Position numbers and translations under genes: made by a program. The notes under the pieces are model-generated. The model was not told the DNA's origin. It ran no database searches and saw nothing but the letters and a program-made list of their open reading frames with translations. Of a stretch of DNA of 15,948 nt, positions 7,787 through 15,898 are shown one piece after another (positions within the stretch are counted from its first letter, which is position 1; every line of letters begins with the position of its first letter). Origin of the DNA: GCA-2701705 sp964342155 (GTDB lineage Bacteria > Pseudomonadota > Gammaproteobacteria > GCA-002705445 > GCA-002716945); NCBI GenBank assembly GCA_964342155.1, contig CAYFEQ010000017.1, positions 1 to 15,948 on the forward strand, in the 5' to 3' direction.

Positions 7787-7809
7787 ACTTCACTAATTTA
7801 AATCTCTGA

Positions 7810-7815
7810 TATAAT
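7810..7815 (+). promoter_or_regulatory. Perfect -10 box directly before gloA
   Basis: TATAAT ends six bases before the gloA ATG at 7822. A weak TTCACT (7789-7794, four of six matches) lies 15 bases upstream. If used, transcription would begin at or next to the A of the ATG, giving a leaderless message. No Shine-Dalgarno precedes the gene (TAATTATCTT), which fits. It would give gloA its own promoter inside the group of plus-strand genes. AT-rich composition makes a chance match possible. Confidence 0.35.
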
Positions 7816-7821
7816 TATCTT

Positions 7822-8241
7822 ATGAAATATTTACATACGATGATTAGAGTCTCCAATATTGATGAGTCACTAAGATTCTATTGCGAAGGACTTGGTTTAA
7901 AAGAAGTAAAAAGAACTGAATATGAAGAAGGGAGATTTACTTTAATTTATTTAGCTGCACCAAATGATGAACCTGAATTAGAACTCACATATAATTGGGA
8001 TGGTGACAACCTAGGAGACTGCTCAAGAAATTTTGGACATATATCCTACAGGGTAAAGAATATTTATGAAACCTGTAAAAAACTCCAAAGTATTGGCGTA
8101 ATAATTAATTACCCACCAAGAGATGGTGAAATGGCATTTGTTAAATCTCCTGACAACATATCAATTGAATTACTTCAAGAAGGAGAATCTTTAAAGCCTC
8201 AGGAACCTTGGACATCTATGAAGAATATTGGAACATGGTGA
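7822..8241 (+). CDS. gloA: Lactoylglutathione lyase (glyoxalase I)
   Basis: GloA detoxifies methylglyoxal by isomerising its hemithioacetal with glutathione to S-lactoylglutathione, in the cytoplasm; glyoxalase II then finishes the job. The 139-residue protein has the vicinal-oxygen-chelate fold as two similar halves. The four metal ligands of the E. coli enzyme are all present: His5, Glu54 (LELTYNW), His73 (FGHISYRV) and Glu116 (SIELLQE). The region ELELTYNWDGD matches bacterial, nickel-type glyoxalase I. The C-terminal 20 residues (PQEPWTSMKNIGTW) extend slightly past E. coli GloA. The start ATG has no Shine-Dalgarno but sits six bases after a TATAAT. Its stop lies ten bases from the stop of the convergent membrane-protein gene, with no convincing terminator between. 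Confidence 0.94.
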   Translation: MKYLHTMIRVSNIDESLRFYCEGLGLKEVKRTEYEEGRFTLIYLAAPNDEPELELTYNWDGDNLGDCSRNFGHISYRVKNIYETCKKLQSIGVIINYPPRDGEMAFVKSPDNISIELLQEGESLKPQEPWTSMKNIGTW

Positions 8242-8251
8242 TTCAATCTAA

Positions 8252-8635
8252 TCAATTTAAAACTAATTGAACTAATTTTGAAAATTCAAATATAGTTAGG
8301 AAAGCCCCTACCAACAAAATAAAAAAGAAAGTTGAGACAATTGGGCCTATTAAATGTGGGCGAGATTTTGCAAACAAAGAGATGACAAACTTTTCTATAA
8401 TCTTTTGTAAAGAAAAAAGTATATTTCCAAAAACATATGCAGAAACAATTGGACCAACAATAAAAAAAACAAATGGTTTCCAAGAGTAAACATCAGAGAA
8501 TCCTTCATCTTGAGAATAAATAAAAAGGCTGGTTCCTATCCAAAATAAAGCAGCAATAATAAATGCATTTTTCTTAACCTTCATGTCTTGGATTTGTTGA
8601 TTCAGGTTAGCTTTATTTTTACTCTTCTTGCTCAT
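8252..8635 (-). CDS. Small three-helix membrane protein of unknown function
   Basis: I do not recognise this 127-residue protein. It starts with a strongly basic segment (MSKKSKNKAN) that should stay in the cytoplasm. Three hydrophobic helices follow at about 24-40, 54-76 and 97-119, separated by a polar stretch with SQDEGFSDVYSW and by a basic loop (FAKSRPH). The ATG at 8635 overlaps the efp stop as TGATG, so translation is probably coupled to efp; a TTG three bases earlier is possible but less likely. It is the last gene of the parE-parC-htpX-efp cluster. The basic ends and overall form resemble other small inner-membrane proteins with no assigned role. Nothing points to a signal peptide or enzyme motif. 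Confidence 0.75.
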   Translation of the reverse strand: MSKKSKNKANLNQQIQDMKVKKNAFIIAALFWIGTSLFIYSQDEGFSDVYSWKPFVFFIVGPIVSAYVFGNILFSLQKIIEKFVISLFAKSRPHLIGPIVSTFFFILLVGAFLTIFEFSKLVQLVLN

Positions 8636-9201
8636 CAATTTTTTATTCTAGAGCTATATTCTCCGCTCTTAGTGTCAACCTTTATAGATTCACCTTCTTT
8701 GATAAAGGCTGGCACTTTCACTTCAGCACCATTTTCAAGAATAGCTTCTTTTAATGTTGCTGAGACAGTATCCCCTTTCGCTGCAGTTTCAGTGGACTTA
8801 ACCTTGAGAGTGACAAATTGTGGAAGTTGTACTTGTATAATTTTTCCATCCCACATAATTACTTCGCATTCATCTCCTTCACATAACCAAACAGAGCGTT
8901 CACCAATAATTTCATCATTAACTTCAAGTTGCTCATAAGTTTGTAAATCCATAAAGAAGAATTTTCTATTTTCTGTATATAAAAACTGCATGTTTGTGTT
9001 AACTACGTCAGCCTCATTTAGTGATTCACCAATTTTAATAGTTTTCTCCAAAATTTTATTGTTTATAAGATTTTTGATTTTGATACGCGTAAATGCTTGT
9101 CCCTTTCCAGGATTAACGAATTCAGTATCAAGAATAATGTAAGGCTGGTTTTCAATCAGTACCTTATTACCATTTTTAAGCGATGAAGTGGTTTCTGACA
9201 T
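8635..9201 (-). CDS. efp: Translation elongation factor P
   Basis: EF-P binds the ribosome between the P and E sites and relieves stalling at runs of proline. The 188-residue protein has the usual three beta-barrel domains. The loop VNPGKGQAF places a lysine at residue 33, corresponding to Lys34 of E. coli, which is beta-lysylated by EpmA and EpmB. This suggests the EpmA route rather than arginine rhamnosylation, although no epm genes are in the window. The family signature SGEYSSRIK closes the protein. The ATG overlaps the htpX stop as TAATG, and an AGG seven bases upstream could act as ribosome site. The downstream membrane gene overlaps the stop. Identification is very secure. Confidence 0.97.
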   Translation of the reverse strand: MSETTSSLKNGNKVLIENQPYIILDTEFVNPGKGQAFTRIKIKNLINNKILEKTIKIGESLNEADVVNTNMQFLYTENRKFFFMDLQTYEQLEVNDEIIGERSVWLCEGDECEVIMWDGKIIQVQLPQFVTLKVKSTETAAKGDTVSATLKEAILENGAEVKVPAFIKEGESIKVDTKSGEYSSRIKN

Positions 9202-10118
9202 TAATTAGCCTGATGCTGACTTGATAATGAAATAATTTCAGCATCTCTTAAGGCCTTAATTCTGTTTTCAAGTGGTGGATGGGATGAAAAAATCTTGCTT
9301 AAATAACTCCTCTCTCCCTTATTAGATATCCCAAAAGCCATCATCTGATCTGGTAGTTTTGCTGCACTAAATTTTTGTAATGCCTCTAATGCAGAAATCA
9401 TGTTCTCTTTGCTGGTTAATTGGGCTCCTCCAAAATCTGCTCTATACTCTCTTCGTCTTGAGAACCAAAAAACAATCGTACTGGCTAGGATCCCTAAAAC
9501 AACTTGAGCAAATATTACCGTGAAAAAATATCCAATTCCATAACCTCTATCATTTTTGAGGATTACTCTGTCAACAAAATGGCCTATTACTCTTGAGAAG
9601 AAAATAACAAAAGCATTAACAATGCCTTGTATAAGACTAAGTGTTACCATATCTCCATTTGCTACATGACTCATCTCATGTCCAATGACTGCAGAAACTT
9701 CGTTTCTATCCATTTTATTTATCAATCCAGTGCTCAATGCAACAAGCGAACTGTTTTTTGATGCACCAGTAGCAAAAGCATTTGGAGCATCTGACTGAAA
9801 GATTCCTATTTCAGGAGTTTTAATCCCAAGAATCTTTGAATGCTCTTCGACAGTTGCTAAATACCATTTTTCAAATTCATTTGATGGTTGCGTTATAACT
9901 TGGACTCCTGCCATTTTTTTGGCCATCCATTTTGATAAGTATAAAGAAATAAAAGATCCACCCATTCCAAACACGAGTGAAAATATCATTAAAGAATTAT
10001 AATCTAAATCAACGCCATTTGATTGGAGGATTCCAGTGAACCCAGTTAATGATAAAAAAATACTGAGCACAACCAATATTGCTATGTTAGTCAGTATAAA
10101 TAAAAAAACTCTTTTCAT
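9201..10118 (-). CDS. htpX: Membrane zinc protease HtpX
   Basis: HtpX is an M48 zinc metalloprotease of the inner membrane that degrades misfolded membrane proteins alongside FtsH. The 305-residue protein has two N-terminal membrane helices (about 4-25 and 42-62) and two more hydrophobic stretches (about 157-180 and 196-219). The zinc site is His147-Glu-x-x-His151 in GHEMSHVANGD, and the third ligand is Glu224 in RRREYRADFGGA. SSHPPLENRI near the C-terminus is also typical. In E. coli htpX stands alone under CpxR stress control; here it lies between parC (16 bases upstream) and efp (one-base overlap). AGGA lies about 11 bases before the ATG. No CpxR site was seen, and an operon promoter probably serves it. 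Confidence 0.97.
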   Translation of the reverse strand: MKRVFLFILTNIAILVVLSIFLSLTGFTGILQSNGVDLDYNSLMIFSLVFGMGGSFISLYLSKWMAKKMAGVQVITQPSNEFEKWYLATVEEHSKILGIKTPEIGIFQSDAPNAFATGASKNSSLVALSTGLINKMDRNEVSAVIGHEMSHVANGDMVTLSLIQGIVNAFVIFFSRVIGHFVDRVILKNDRGYGIGYFFTVIFAQVVLGILASTIVFWFSRRREYRADFGGAQLTSKENMISALEALQKFSAAKLPDQMMAFGISNKGERSYLSKIFSSHPPLENRIKALRDAEIISLSSQHQAN

Positions 10119-10134
10119 CTCTTATCTTTTCCTA

Positions 10135-12506
10135 TTACCCATCATTATAAATTAATTTATGTATTTTTTTCAAAAGTTTTTTATCAATTTTCCTTCCTCT
10201 TCTAGTCCTATCCATTATATATTCATTTGGGATTGCATCTATTTGGTCAGATTCCAAGACATTAGCAAAGCTGATAATTTCAGTACTTTTTTTAGGAATA
10301 TTGATTAATTTTACTCCTTTGCCTCTAGGTAGAACTGGTACATTCGATAATTCATTTATAAGCATGTAATTATCGTCTGTTATTAGAATGTAGTGTTTAT
10401 GAATATCTGGATTAAAATTCACCATGGCGCAAGCATTTGAGTTACTCACTCTTATCAAACTCTTTCCCTTTTTTTGTTTTACTGAAATATCTTCGTGACA
10501 ACAGATAAAACCGTAACCGTTATTAGATAAAACAAGGGTTTTCTCTTCCTCTAGAATATTTCCAACACCAATAATATGCATTCCATCTTTAATTGTAAAA
10601 AATTTACTTAGTGGCTCCCCATGTCCCCTTGATGAAGGAATCTTGTGAACATCCAAAGAATATGCATAGCCATTTTGACCTAGGAATGAAATTTTTTTAT
10701 CTGAATATGTTTTTAAGTGCTTAAATTTAGTATCTCCAGTTTTGTAAGTAATCTGGTCAAAATTAACATCATGGCCTCTTACAGTTTTAATCCAACCATT
10801 TTTAGATAATACAACAGATACTGGATCGCTTGTTAGAACAGGTTGTATCTTAATAGCCTTTGAAATCTCTGACTCAATAATTTTAGTTGATCGAGGCCTA
10901 GTAAATTTCTCAGAGATAGCCGTTAGTTCATTTATTAATAAATCGTTTAATTTCTTTGGTGACTTTAATATAGCAGATAAGCGTTTTTCCTCTGATTCGA
11001 GTTCACTTAACTCTTTTTTTATTTCTTTTTCTTCTAATTTTGCAAGATTTTTAATCTTAAGATTGATTACTGATTCATATTGTATTTCTGTAAATTTATA
11101 TAATTTAATTAATCTTGGCTTTGGGTCATCACTGTTCCTTATGATATCAATTATTTTATCTAGGTTTTTATAAACAATTGTATATGCTTCTAAAATATGT
11201 ATTCTTTTAACGGTTTTTTCAAGTTGCCATGAAAGTTTGTTTTTAAGAGTTGTTTTACGAAATTCTATCCATTCTAACAATATATTCTTTAAATTTTTTA
11301 CCTGTGGCTTACCGTTTAATCCAATCATATTTAAATTTACACGATAGCTTCTTTCTAAGTCAGTTGTGAAAAATAAATGCGACATGATTTCTTCATGATC
11401 AAATGCTCTTCCTTTTGTTTTAATTACTATACGAACTGGATGGTCTTGATCAGACATATCCAAAACTGAATCAAGGAAACCTGTTTTTCTTGAATATATT
11501 TGTTCTTGTATTTGTTCAATGATTTTTGTTGTAGATGTCTGATATGGTATTGAATCTATAATTAATTCTTTTCCTTTAAAAGATGCTGTTGCCCTGAGTT
11601 TAATATTTCCTTGTCCTGTTTCATAAATTTGATCTAAGTCTGACTCATTTGCCATTAATTGACCGCCTGTTGGATAATCTGGCCCTATTATTTTCTCCCT
11701 TAGTTTTTTTATAGAGGTTTTAGGATCTTTAAGTAAATAAATAATTGCGTTAATGGTTTCATGCAAATTATGTGAAGGTATATCAGTTGACATCCCTACT
11801 GCAATTCCTGAACTTCCATTTATAAGAATATTTGGAATCTGTGATGGTAGTATTTTAGGCTCTTTAAGTGTTCCATCAAAATTGGTTGCCCAATCAACAG
11901 TACCTAAATTTATTTCAGACAATAATAGATTAGAAAAATTAGTTAGGCGTGATTCNNNNNNNNNNNNNNNNNNNNNNNNNNNNNNNNNNNNNNNNNNNNN
12001 NNNNNNNNNNNNNNNNNNNNNNNNNNNNNNNNNNNNNNNNNNNNNNNNNNNNNNNTACCTAAATTTATTTCAGACAATAATAGATTAGAAAAATTAGTTA
12101 GGCGTGATTCAGTATATCTCATTGCAGCAAATGATTTTGGATCATCTTGCGTGCCCCAGTTACCCTGACCATCTACTAAAGTGTAATTAAATGAAAAAGG
12201 TTGGGCTAACATCACCATAGCTTCATAACAAGCTGTATCTCCATGAGGGTGGTACTTGCCTAAAACATCACCTATTGTACGGGCAGATTTTTTATATTTA
12301 GAAGTAGAACTCAGGGCTAACTCATTCATTGCAAAGACGATCCTACGTTGCACAGGCTTAAGCCCATCGGAGATATTTGGCAAAGCGCGGTCCAAAATCA
12401 CATACATTGAATAATTCAAATAGGCTTCTTCGGTAAATTCCCTAATTGGAACTTTACTCATTCTTCCTTGAGGAAAATCAAGTGTCTGTTGTTTATCTTT
12501 AGTCAT
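10135..12506 (-). CDS. parC: Topoisomerase IV subunit A, ParC (interrupted by an assembly gap)
   Basis: ParC is the DNA-cutting subunit of topoisomerase IV, which with ParE unlinks daughter chromosomes. The N-terminal part has the catalytic Tyr131 in AAMRYTESRL and the quinolone region HPHGDTACYEAM, where Thr91 and Glu95 match Ser80 and Glu84 of E. coli. A run of 100 N and a duplicated 55-base block break the frame. Removing one block plus the N run (155 bases) joins LLLSEINLG to TVDWATNFDG and gives 738 residues, against 752 in E. coli. The C-terminal part has the coiled-coil arm and a beta-pinwheel, and lacks the gyrase QRRGGKG box, so it is ParC rather than GyrA. parE lies directly upstream, with five bases between. 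The start has no clear Shine-Dalgarno. The gene is intact, not a pseudogene. Confidence 0.96.
11901..11955. repeat. 55-base duplicate, left of the N run
   Basis: These 55 bases are identical, base for base, to 12056-12110 on the other side of the N run and lie in the same orientation. They encode parC residues around 132-150. The best explanation is that they are the shared end of two contigs that were placed beside each other without being merged. Confidence 0.97.
11956..12055. other. Assembly gap of exactly 100 N
   Basis: A round 100 N is a placeholder rather than a measured length. Because the flanking 55 bases are identical and joining them restores the ParC frame, the true gap length is probably zero, with the contigs overlapping by 55 bases. 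No unknown sequence needs to be postulated here. Confidence 0.98.
12056..12110. repeat. 55-base duplicate, right of the N run
   Basis: This is the second copy of the block at 11901-11955. A 55-base exact match fits the k-mer length used by common short-read assemblers, which leave adjacent contigs sharing exactly one k-mer. It should be counted once in any corrected sequence. Confidence 0.97.
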
Positions 12507-12511
12507 AATAT

Positions 12512-14416
12512 TTAGTCAATTTGAGCAAGATTACCTTTTGATTCAATCCATTCCTTTCTTTCCATAGCCATTTTTTTAGATAATAATTTATTGATCGTTA
12601 ACTTATCTTTATTGTTTGATGTGGTTGTTAGTTGAATTAATTTTCTTGTTTTCTTTGATAATGTTGTTTCCTTAAGTTGAGATGGGTTCATTTCACCTAG
12701 CCCTTTAAATCTGGTAATCGATAAAGATGGGTTATCTTCATTGATTTTCATTTTTTTTAATAACTTATTTTTCTCTGCATCATCTGTTACATAATATGTT
12801 TCTTTTTTTATATCTATTCTATATAAAGGCGGTTTTGCAATATAAATTTTTCCTGCTGAAACTAAATCTTTAAAATGTGCGAAGAAAAGAGCAGCTAAGA
12901 GTGTTGCAATATGCATGCCATCTGAGTCTGCGTCCGCTAAAATACATATTTTTCCATATCTTAATCCATCCATATTAATTTTTACTTCATTGGGTTCAAC
13001 ACCAATTGCAAGGCTTATATCTTTAACCTCTTTTGATTCTAAAATTTTTGATGAACTCAGCTCCCATGTATTTAAGATTTTACCTCTAAGAGGAAGAATT
13101 GCCTGATATGACTTCTCTCTTGCTTGTTTGGCAGAACCTCCCGCAGAATCACCTTCAACTAAGAATAATTCATTTTCTTTATTGTCTTTACTAATACAAT
13201 CAGCTAATCGGCTTGGTAATATAATATTCCTAGTTGTAGTTTTTTTATTAGATTGTTTGTCTGATAAGATTCTGTTTTGTGCGTTCTTGATGGCAATGTC
13301 CGCTAATGTTTCTCCAGTTTCAACATGTTGATTAAGCCATAACTCAAACTTATCCTTCACTTGGTTATTTAAGTTTGAAAGAAGATGGCTAGATTGAAGC
13401 TTATTTTTCGTTTGACCAGCAAATTGTGGGTTAGTCATTCTCAAAGATAATATAAACGAAGTATTTTTCCATATGTCTTCAGGAGTTAGTTTAATATTTT
13501 TAGGTAAAAGATTATGACGTTCACAAAACTCTCTGATTGCATCGACTATGCCTAATCGAAATGAGTTAACATGTGTTCCACCTTGTGCAGTTGGAATTAA
13601 ATTTACATAACTTTCTTGGAATGGTTCATTTGATTCAGTATCCCATATAATTGTCCATTCCATACTATAATTATCTAAACTTATTGAGTTTGAATATGTG
13701 TCTTTTGGGTAATAATTAGAACCATTAAGGCTAGAAATTAAATAATCCTTTAATTCTCCTTCATGATAAAAATCTTGCGTTCCTAATCCATATTTTTCAT
13801 CTATTAAAGTTAATTTAAGACCTGATTGGAGAATAGATTTTGCTTTGACAAGATGCACTAGTTCTTTCGTATTTAAATTTAATGTTTCAAAATACTTCTC
13901 ATTTGGTAAAAAATGGATAGTTGTACCCTGCTTATTCTTTTGACAACTACCATTGGGCTTAAGTTTTTTATCTAAATCACCATTTTTAAATGAAGTTATA
14001 TATTCATTACTATCCCCTCGTCTAAATACAGTAACCTTCAAAAAACTAGATAATGCATTAACAACTGAGACCCCGACACCATGCAGTCCGCCTGAATACC
14101 TGTAGTTTTTTTCAGAAAATTTTGCTCCCGAATGTAGATTTGTCATTATGACTTCCACACCAGGAACTCCAAAATCTGGATGTTCATCTACTGGCATGCC
14201 TCGTCCATCATCTTCAACGATAATTGAGCCGTCTTCTTTTAGGGTAATTATAATTTCTTTTCCATGACCAGCTATTGCTTCATCAACACTATTATCAATA
14301 ACCTCTTGAACAAGATGGTTTGGACAAATCGTATCAGTGTACATTCCAGGTCTTTTTTGAACTGGCTCTATTCCTTGAAGTACTTCTATGTCAGATGCTG
14401 TGTATTTTTTTTCCAC
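12512..14416 (-). CDS. parE: Topoisomerase IV subunit B, ParE
   Basis: ParE is the ATPase subunit of topoisomerase IV. The 634-residue protein begins with a GTG and has the GHKL ATP site: the catalytic Glu in VIDNSVDEA, DDGRGMPVD, and the ATP lid GGLHGVGVSVVNAL. The transducer domain follows, with YVNLIPTAQGGTHVNSF and PQFAGQTK. The TOPRIM domain holds EGDSAGGSAKQ and the metal-binding LADADSDGMHI. PLRGKILNTWE and RFKGLGEMNP are close to E. coli ParE. The length is near the usual 630 and lacks the insert found in many GyrB proteins, which with the parC neighbour supports ParE. It is the first gene of the minus-strand cluster and lies 51 bases from the divergent sbcB. No Shine-Dalgarno precedes the GTG. 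Confidence 0.97.
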   Translation of the reverse strand: MEKKYTASDIEVLQGIEPVQKRPGMYTDTICPNHLVQEVIDNSVDEAIAGHGKEIIITLKEDGSIIVEDDGRGMPVDEHPDFGVPGVEVIMTNLHSGAKFSEKNYRYSGGLHGVGVSVVNALSSFLKVTVFRRGDSNEYITSFKNGDLDKKLKPNGSCQKNKQGTTIHFLPNEKYFETLNLNTKELVHLVKAKSILQSGLKLTLIDEKYGLGTQDFYHEGELKDYLISSLNGSNYYPKDTYSNSISLDNYSMEWTIIWDTESNEPFQESYVNLIPTAQGGTHVNSFRLGIVDAIREFCERHNLLPKNIKLTPEDIWKNTSFILSLRMTNPQFAGQTKNKLQSSHLLSNLNNQVKDKFELWLNQHVETGETLADIAIKNAQNRILSDKQSNKKTTTRNIILPSRLADCISKDNKENELFLVEGDSAGGSAKQAREKSYQAILPLRGKILNTWELSSSKILESKEVKDISLAIGVEPNEVKINMDGLRYGKICILADADSDGMHIATLLAALFFAHFKDLVSAGKIYIAKPPLYRIDIKKETYYVTDDAEKNKLLKKMKINEDNPSLSITRFKGLGEMNPSQLKETTLSKKTRKLIQLTTTSNNKDKLTINKLLSKKMAMERKEWIESKGNLAQID

Positions 14417-14426
14417 AAGTATGATG

Positions 14427-14432
14427 TATAAT
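14427..14432 (+). promoter_or_regulatory. Possible -10 box for sbcB
   Basis: A perfect TATAAT, preceded directly by TG, lies 35 bases before the sbcB ATG in the 51-base region between parE and sbcB. Transcription would start near 14439 and give a leader of about 30 bases. No good -35 is visible 17 bases upstream, where the sequence is only T-rich. A minus-strand TATAGT in the same region might serve parE. Both assignments rest on short matches in AT-rich DNA. Confidence 0.3.
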
Positions 14433-14467
14433 CTAAGTCATATTACTATATCTGACTCTGAATATAA

Positions 14468-15898
14468 ATGAATTATGTGATCTATGATTTTGAAAGTTCG
14501 GGAGTGCAAGCTAAATATGCCCACCCCATACAATTTGCTGCTGCTCTAGCAGATGAAAATTTTAATATTCTTGAAACATTTAATGAGCGATGTCGCTTAC
14601 GCGATGGAGTTGTTCCTGATCCTGGTTCCCTCCTTATAACTAAAGCAACTATAGATTCACTTAAGAATGAGCAGTCTTACTATGAGTTTATGAGGAAAAT
14701 TTATGCTAAGCTTCAATCATGGTCTCCTGCGATATTCTTTGGTTATAATAATATTATTTTCGATGATGAAGTTCTAAGGCAAAATTTTTATCAGACACTT
14801 TTAAATCCATATTTAAACACTACAAATGAAAATACTCGTATTGATATTTGGAGAATAGTTATTGCTCTCGCACCACTTGGCTTAGATATAATTGATATAC
14901 CAAAAAATAGTCAAGGCAAAAATATAACTAAACTAGAAGCAATTAGTAAAAAAAATAATATCGAACATGAATCTGCTCATGATGCTCTGTCAGATGTTAC
15001 GGCTACACTTGAGCTAGCTAAAATTATACAAAAAAAAGCACCTGATTTTTGGGATGATTGCTTAAAAGCAAGATCGCCAAAAATGCTTTCAGAATTTTTA
15101 CACACTGACGAATATTTTTACCGTGCTCCACAGGCACGTAGCTCGATAAAATATACCCCAGTTTCATTTATAGCTTCTAATCCTAATAAAGAAAAAGAGT
15201 TAGCTTTCTTTAATTTGTCAACAAATGACTATGAGAAAGAAATAGAAAAAAGATCTAGTGCTATTGCTTCAATAATTAAGAAAAAAACTGTCATAATAGA
15301 AAAGAGTCATCGTTTTCCAATATTACTAAGTCAAGATTATTTTAAAAGTACTAATCTATATAAAGAGACAGAAAACAATACATCATATGGAGAAATAGCT
15401 AAAAAGATTCAATCTTCAGAAAACTTTATTGAAAATGTTAAACAATCTTTAGTAGATCAATGGGAAGAGTTTGAAACAAGCAAAAAATTAACAGATAGCC
15501 TCCCTTTAGAAGAACAGATTTATGGAAGTATGCCTCTAAGTCGTGATGATCAAGAAAAAATAAATGTATTTAACGATTCTACAGATCCATTCGAAAAATT
15601 AAAAACCTCCAAACATATAGATGATACAAGATATAAGCAGCATGCTAATCGAATCCTGTATGAGGAACACTCTAATGAGCTAACTAATAAAGAAAAACTA
15701 AATTATCAAAAATCTCTAGCTGAAAGAGTGCTTACGAACGAAGAAGATGTACGTTGGATGACAATACCTAAAGCTAAGGATCAGATTGAAGCTTTGAAAA
15801 ATGATGAGAAATATCAAAAAGAAATAGATTACATAAAACAAATTGAAGATCATATAAATTCAGAAGAGAAAAAATATAAAAAATACTTAGGTGACTAA
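14468..15898 (+). CDS. sbcB: Exodeoxyribonuclease I
   Basis: SbcB digests single-stranded DNA from 3' to 5' and acts in recombination, mismatch repair and DNA-end processing; it binds the tail of SSB. The 476-residue protein has almost the same length as E. coli ExoI (475). The N-terminal DEDD nuclease domain covers about residues 1-190, with Asp7 and Glu9 (YDFESSG), the aspartates at 99-100 (GYNNIIFDDEV), and His171 and Asp176 (SAHDALSDVTAT). The SH3-like middle and helical C-terminal domains follow but are less conserved and rich in lysine and glutamate. The start ATG is chosen because the catalytic strand begins at once (MNYVIYDFE). E. coli has about ten more residues before it. The gene stands alone on the plus strand and ends at the very base before the stop of the next, convergent gene. 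Confidence 0.95.
   Translation: MNYVIYDFESSGVQAKYAHPIQFAAALADENFNILETFNERCRLRDGVVPDPGSLLITKATIDSLKNEQSYYEFMRKIYAKLQSWSPAIFFGYNNIIFDDEVLRQNFYQTLLNPYLNTTNENTRIDIWRIVIALAPLGLDIIDIPKNSQGKNITKLEAISKKNNIEHESAHDALSDVTATLELAKIIQKKAPDFWDDCLKARSPKMLSEFLHTDEYFYRAPQARSSIKYTPVSFIASNPNKEKELAFFNLSTNDYEKEIEKRSSAIASIIKKKTVIIEKSHRFPILLSQDYFKSTNLYKETENNTSYGEIAKKIQSSENFIENVKQSLVDQWEEFETSKKLTDSLPLEEQIYGSMPLSRDDQEKINVFNDSTDPFEKLKTSKHIDDTRYKQHANRILYEEHSNELTNKEKLNYQKSLAERVLTNEEDVRWMTIPKAKDQIEALKNDEKYQKEIDYIKQIEDHINSEEKKYKKYLGD

Noticed and set aside
8242..8285. Bidirectional terminator between gloA and the small membrane gene (TCAATT / AATTGA arms).
   Set aside because: The stem is only six pairs, nearly all A-T, with no proper T run. 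It overlaps the end of the coding sequence and is expected by chance in AT-rich DNA.
8286..8483. Second minus-strand frame of 65 codons inside the small membrane gene.
   Set aside because: It is a shifted frame of the same hydrophobic coding region, rich in Cys and Phe, and has no start signal.
11901..12110. A biological direct repeat or target-site duplication flanking an insertion.
   Set aside because: The copies lie inside a conserved coding region that is single in ParC, and the run between them is a round 100 N. An assembly overlap explains it fully.
10135..12506. Two separate parC fragments, or a frameshifted parC pseudogene.
   Set aside because: The frame difference comes entirely from the 100 N plus the duplicated 55 bases. 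Removing 155 bases restores one full-length ParC.
12915..13331. Short plus-strand open frames within parE.
   Set aside because: They are antisense shadows of the conserved TOPRIM region of ParE.
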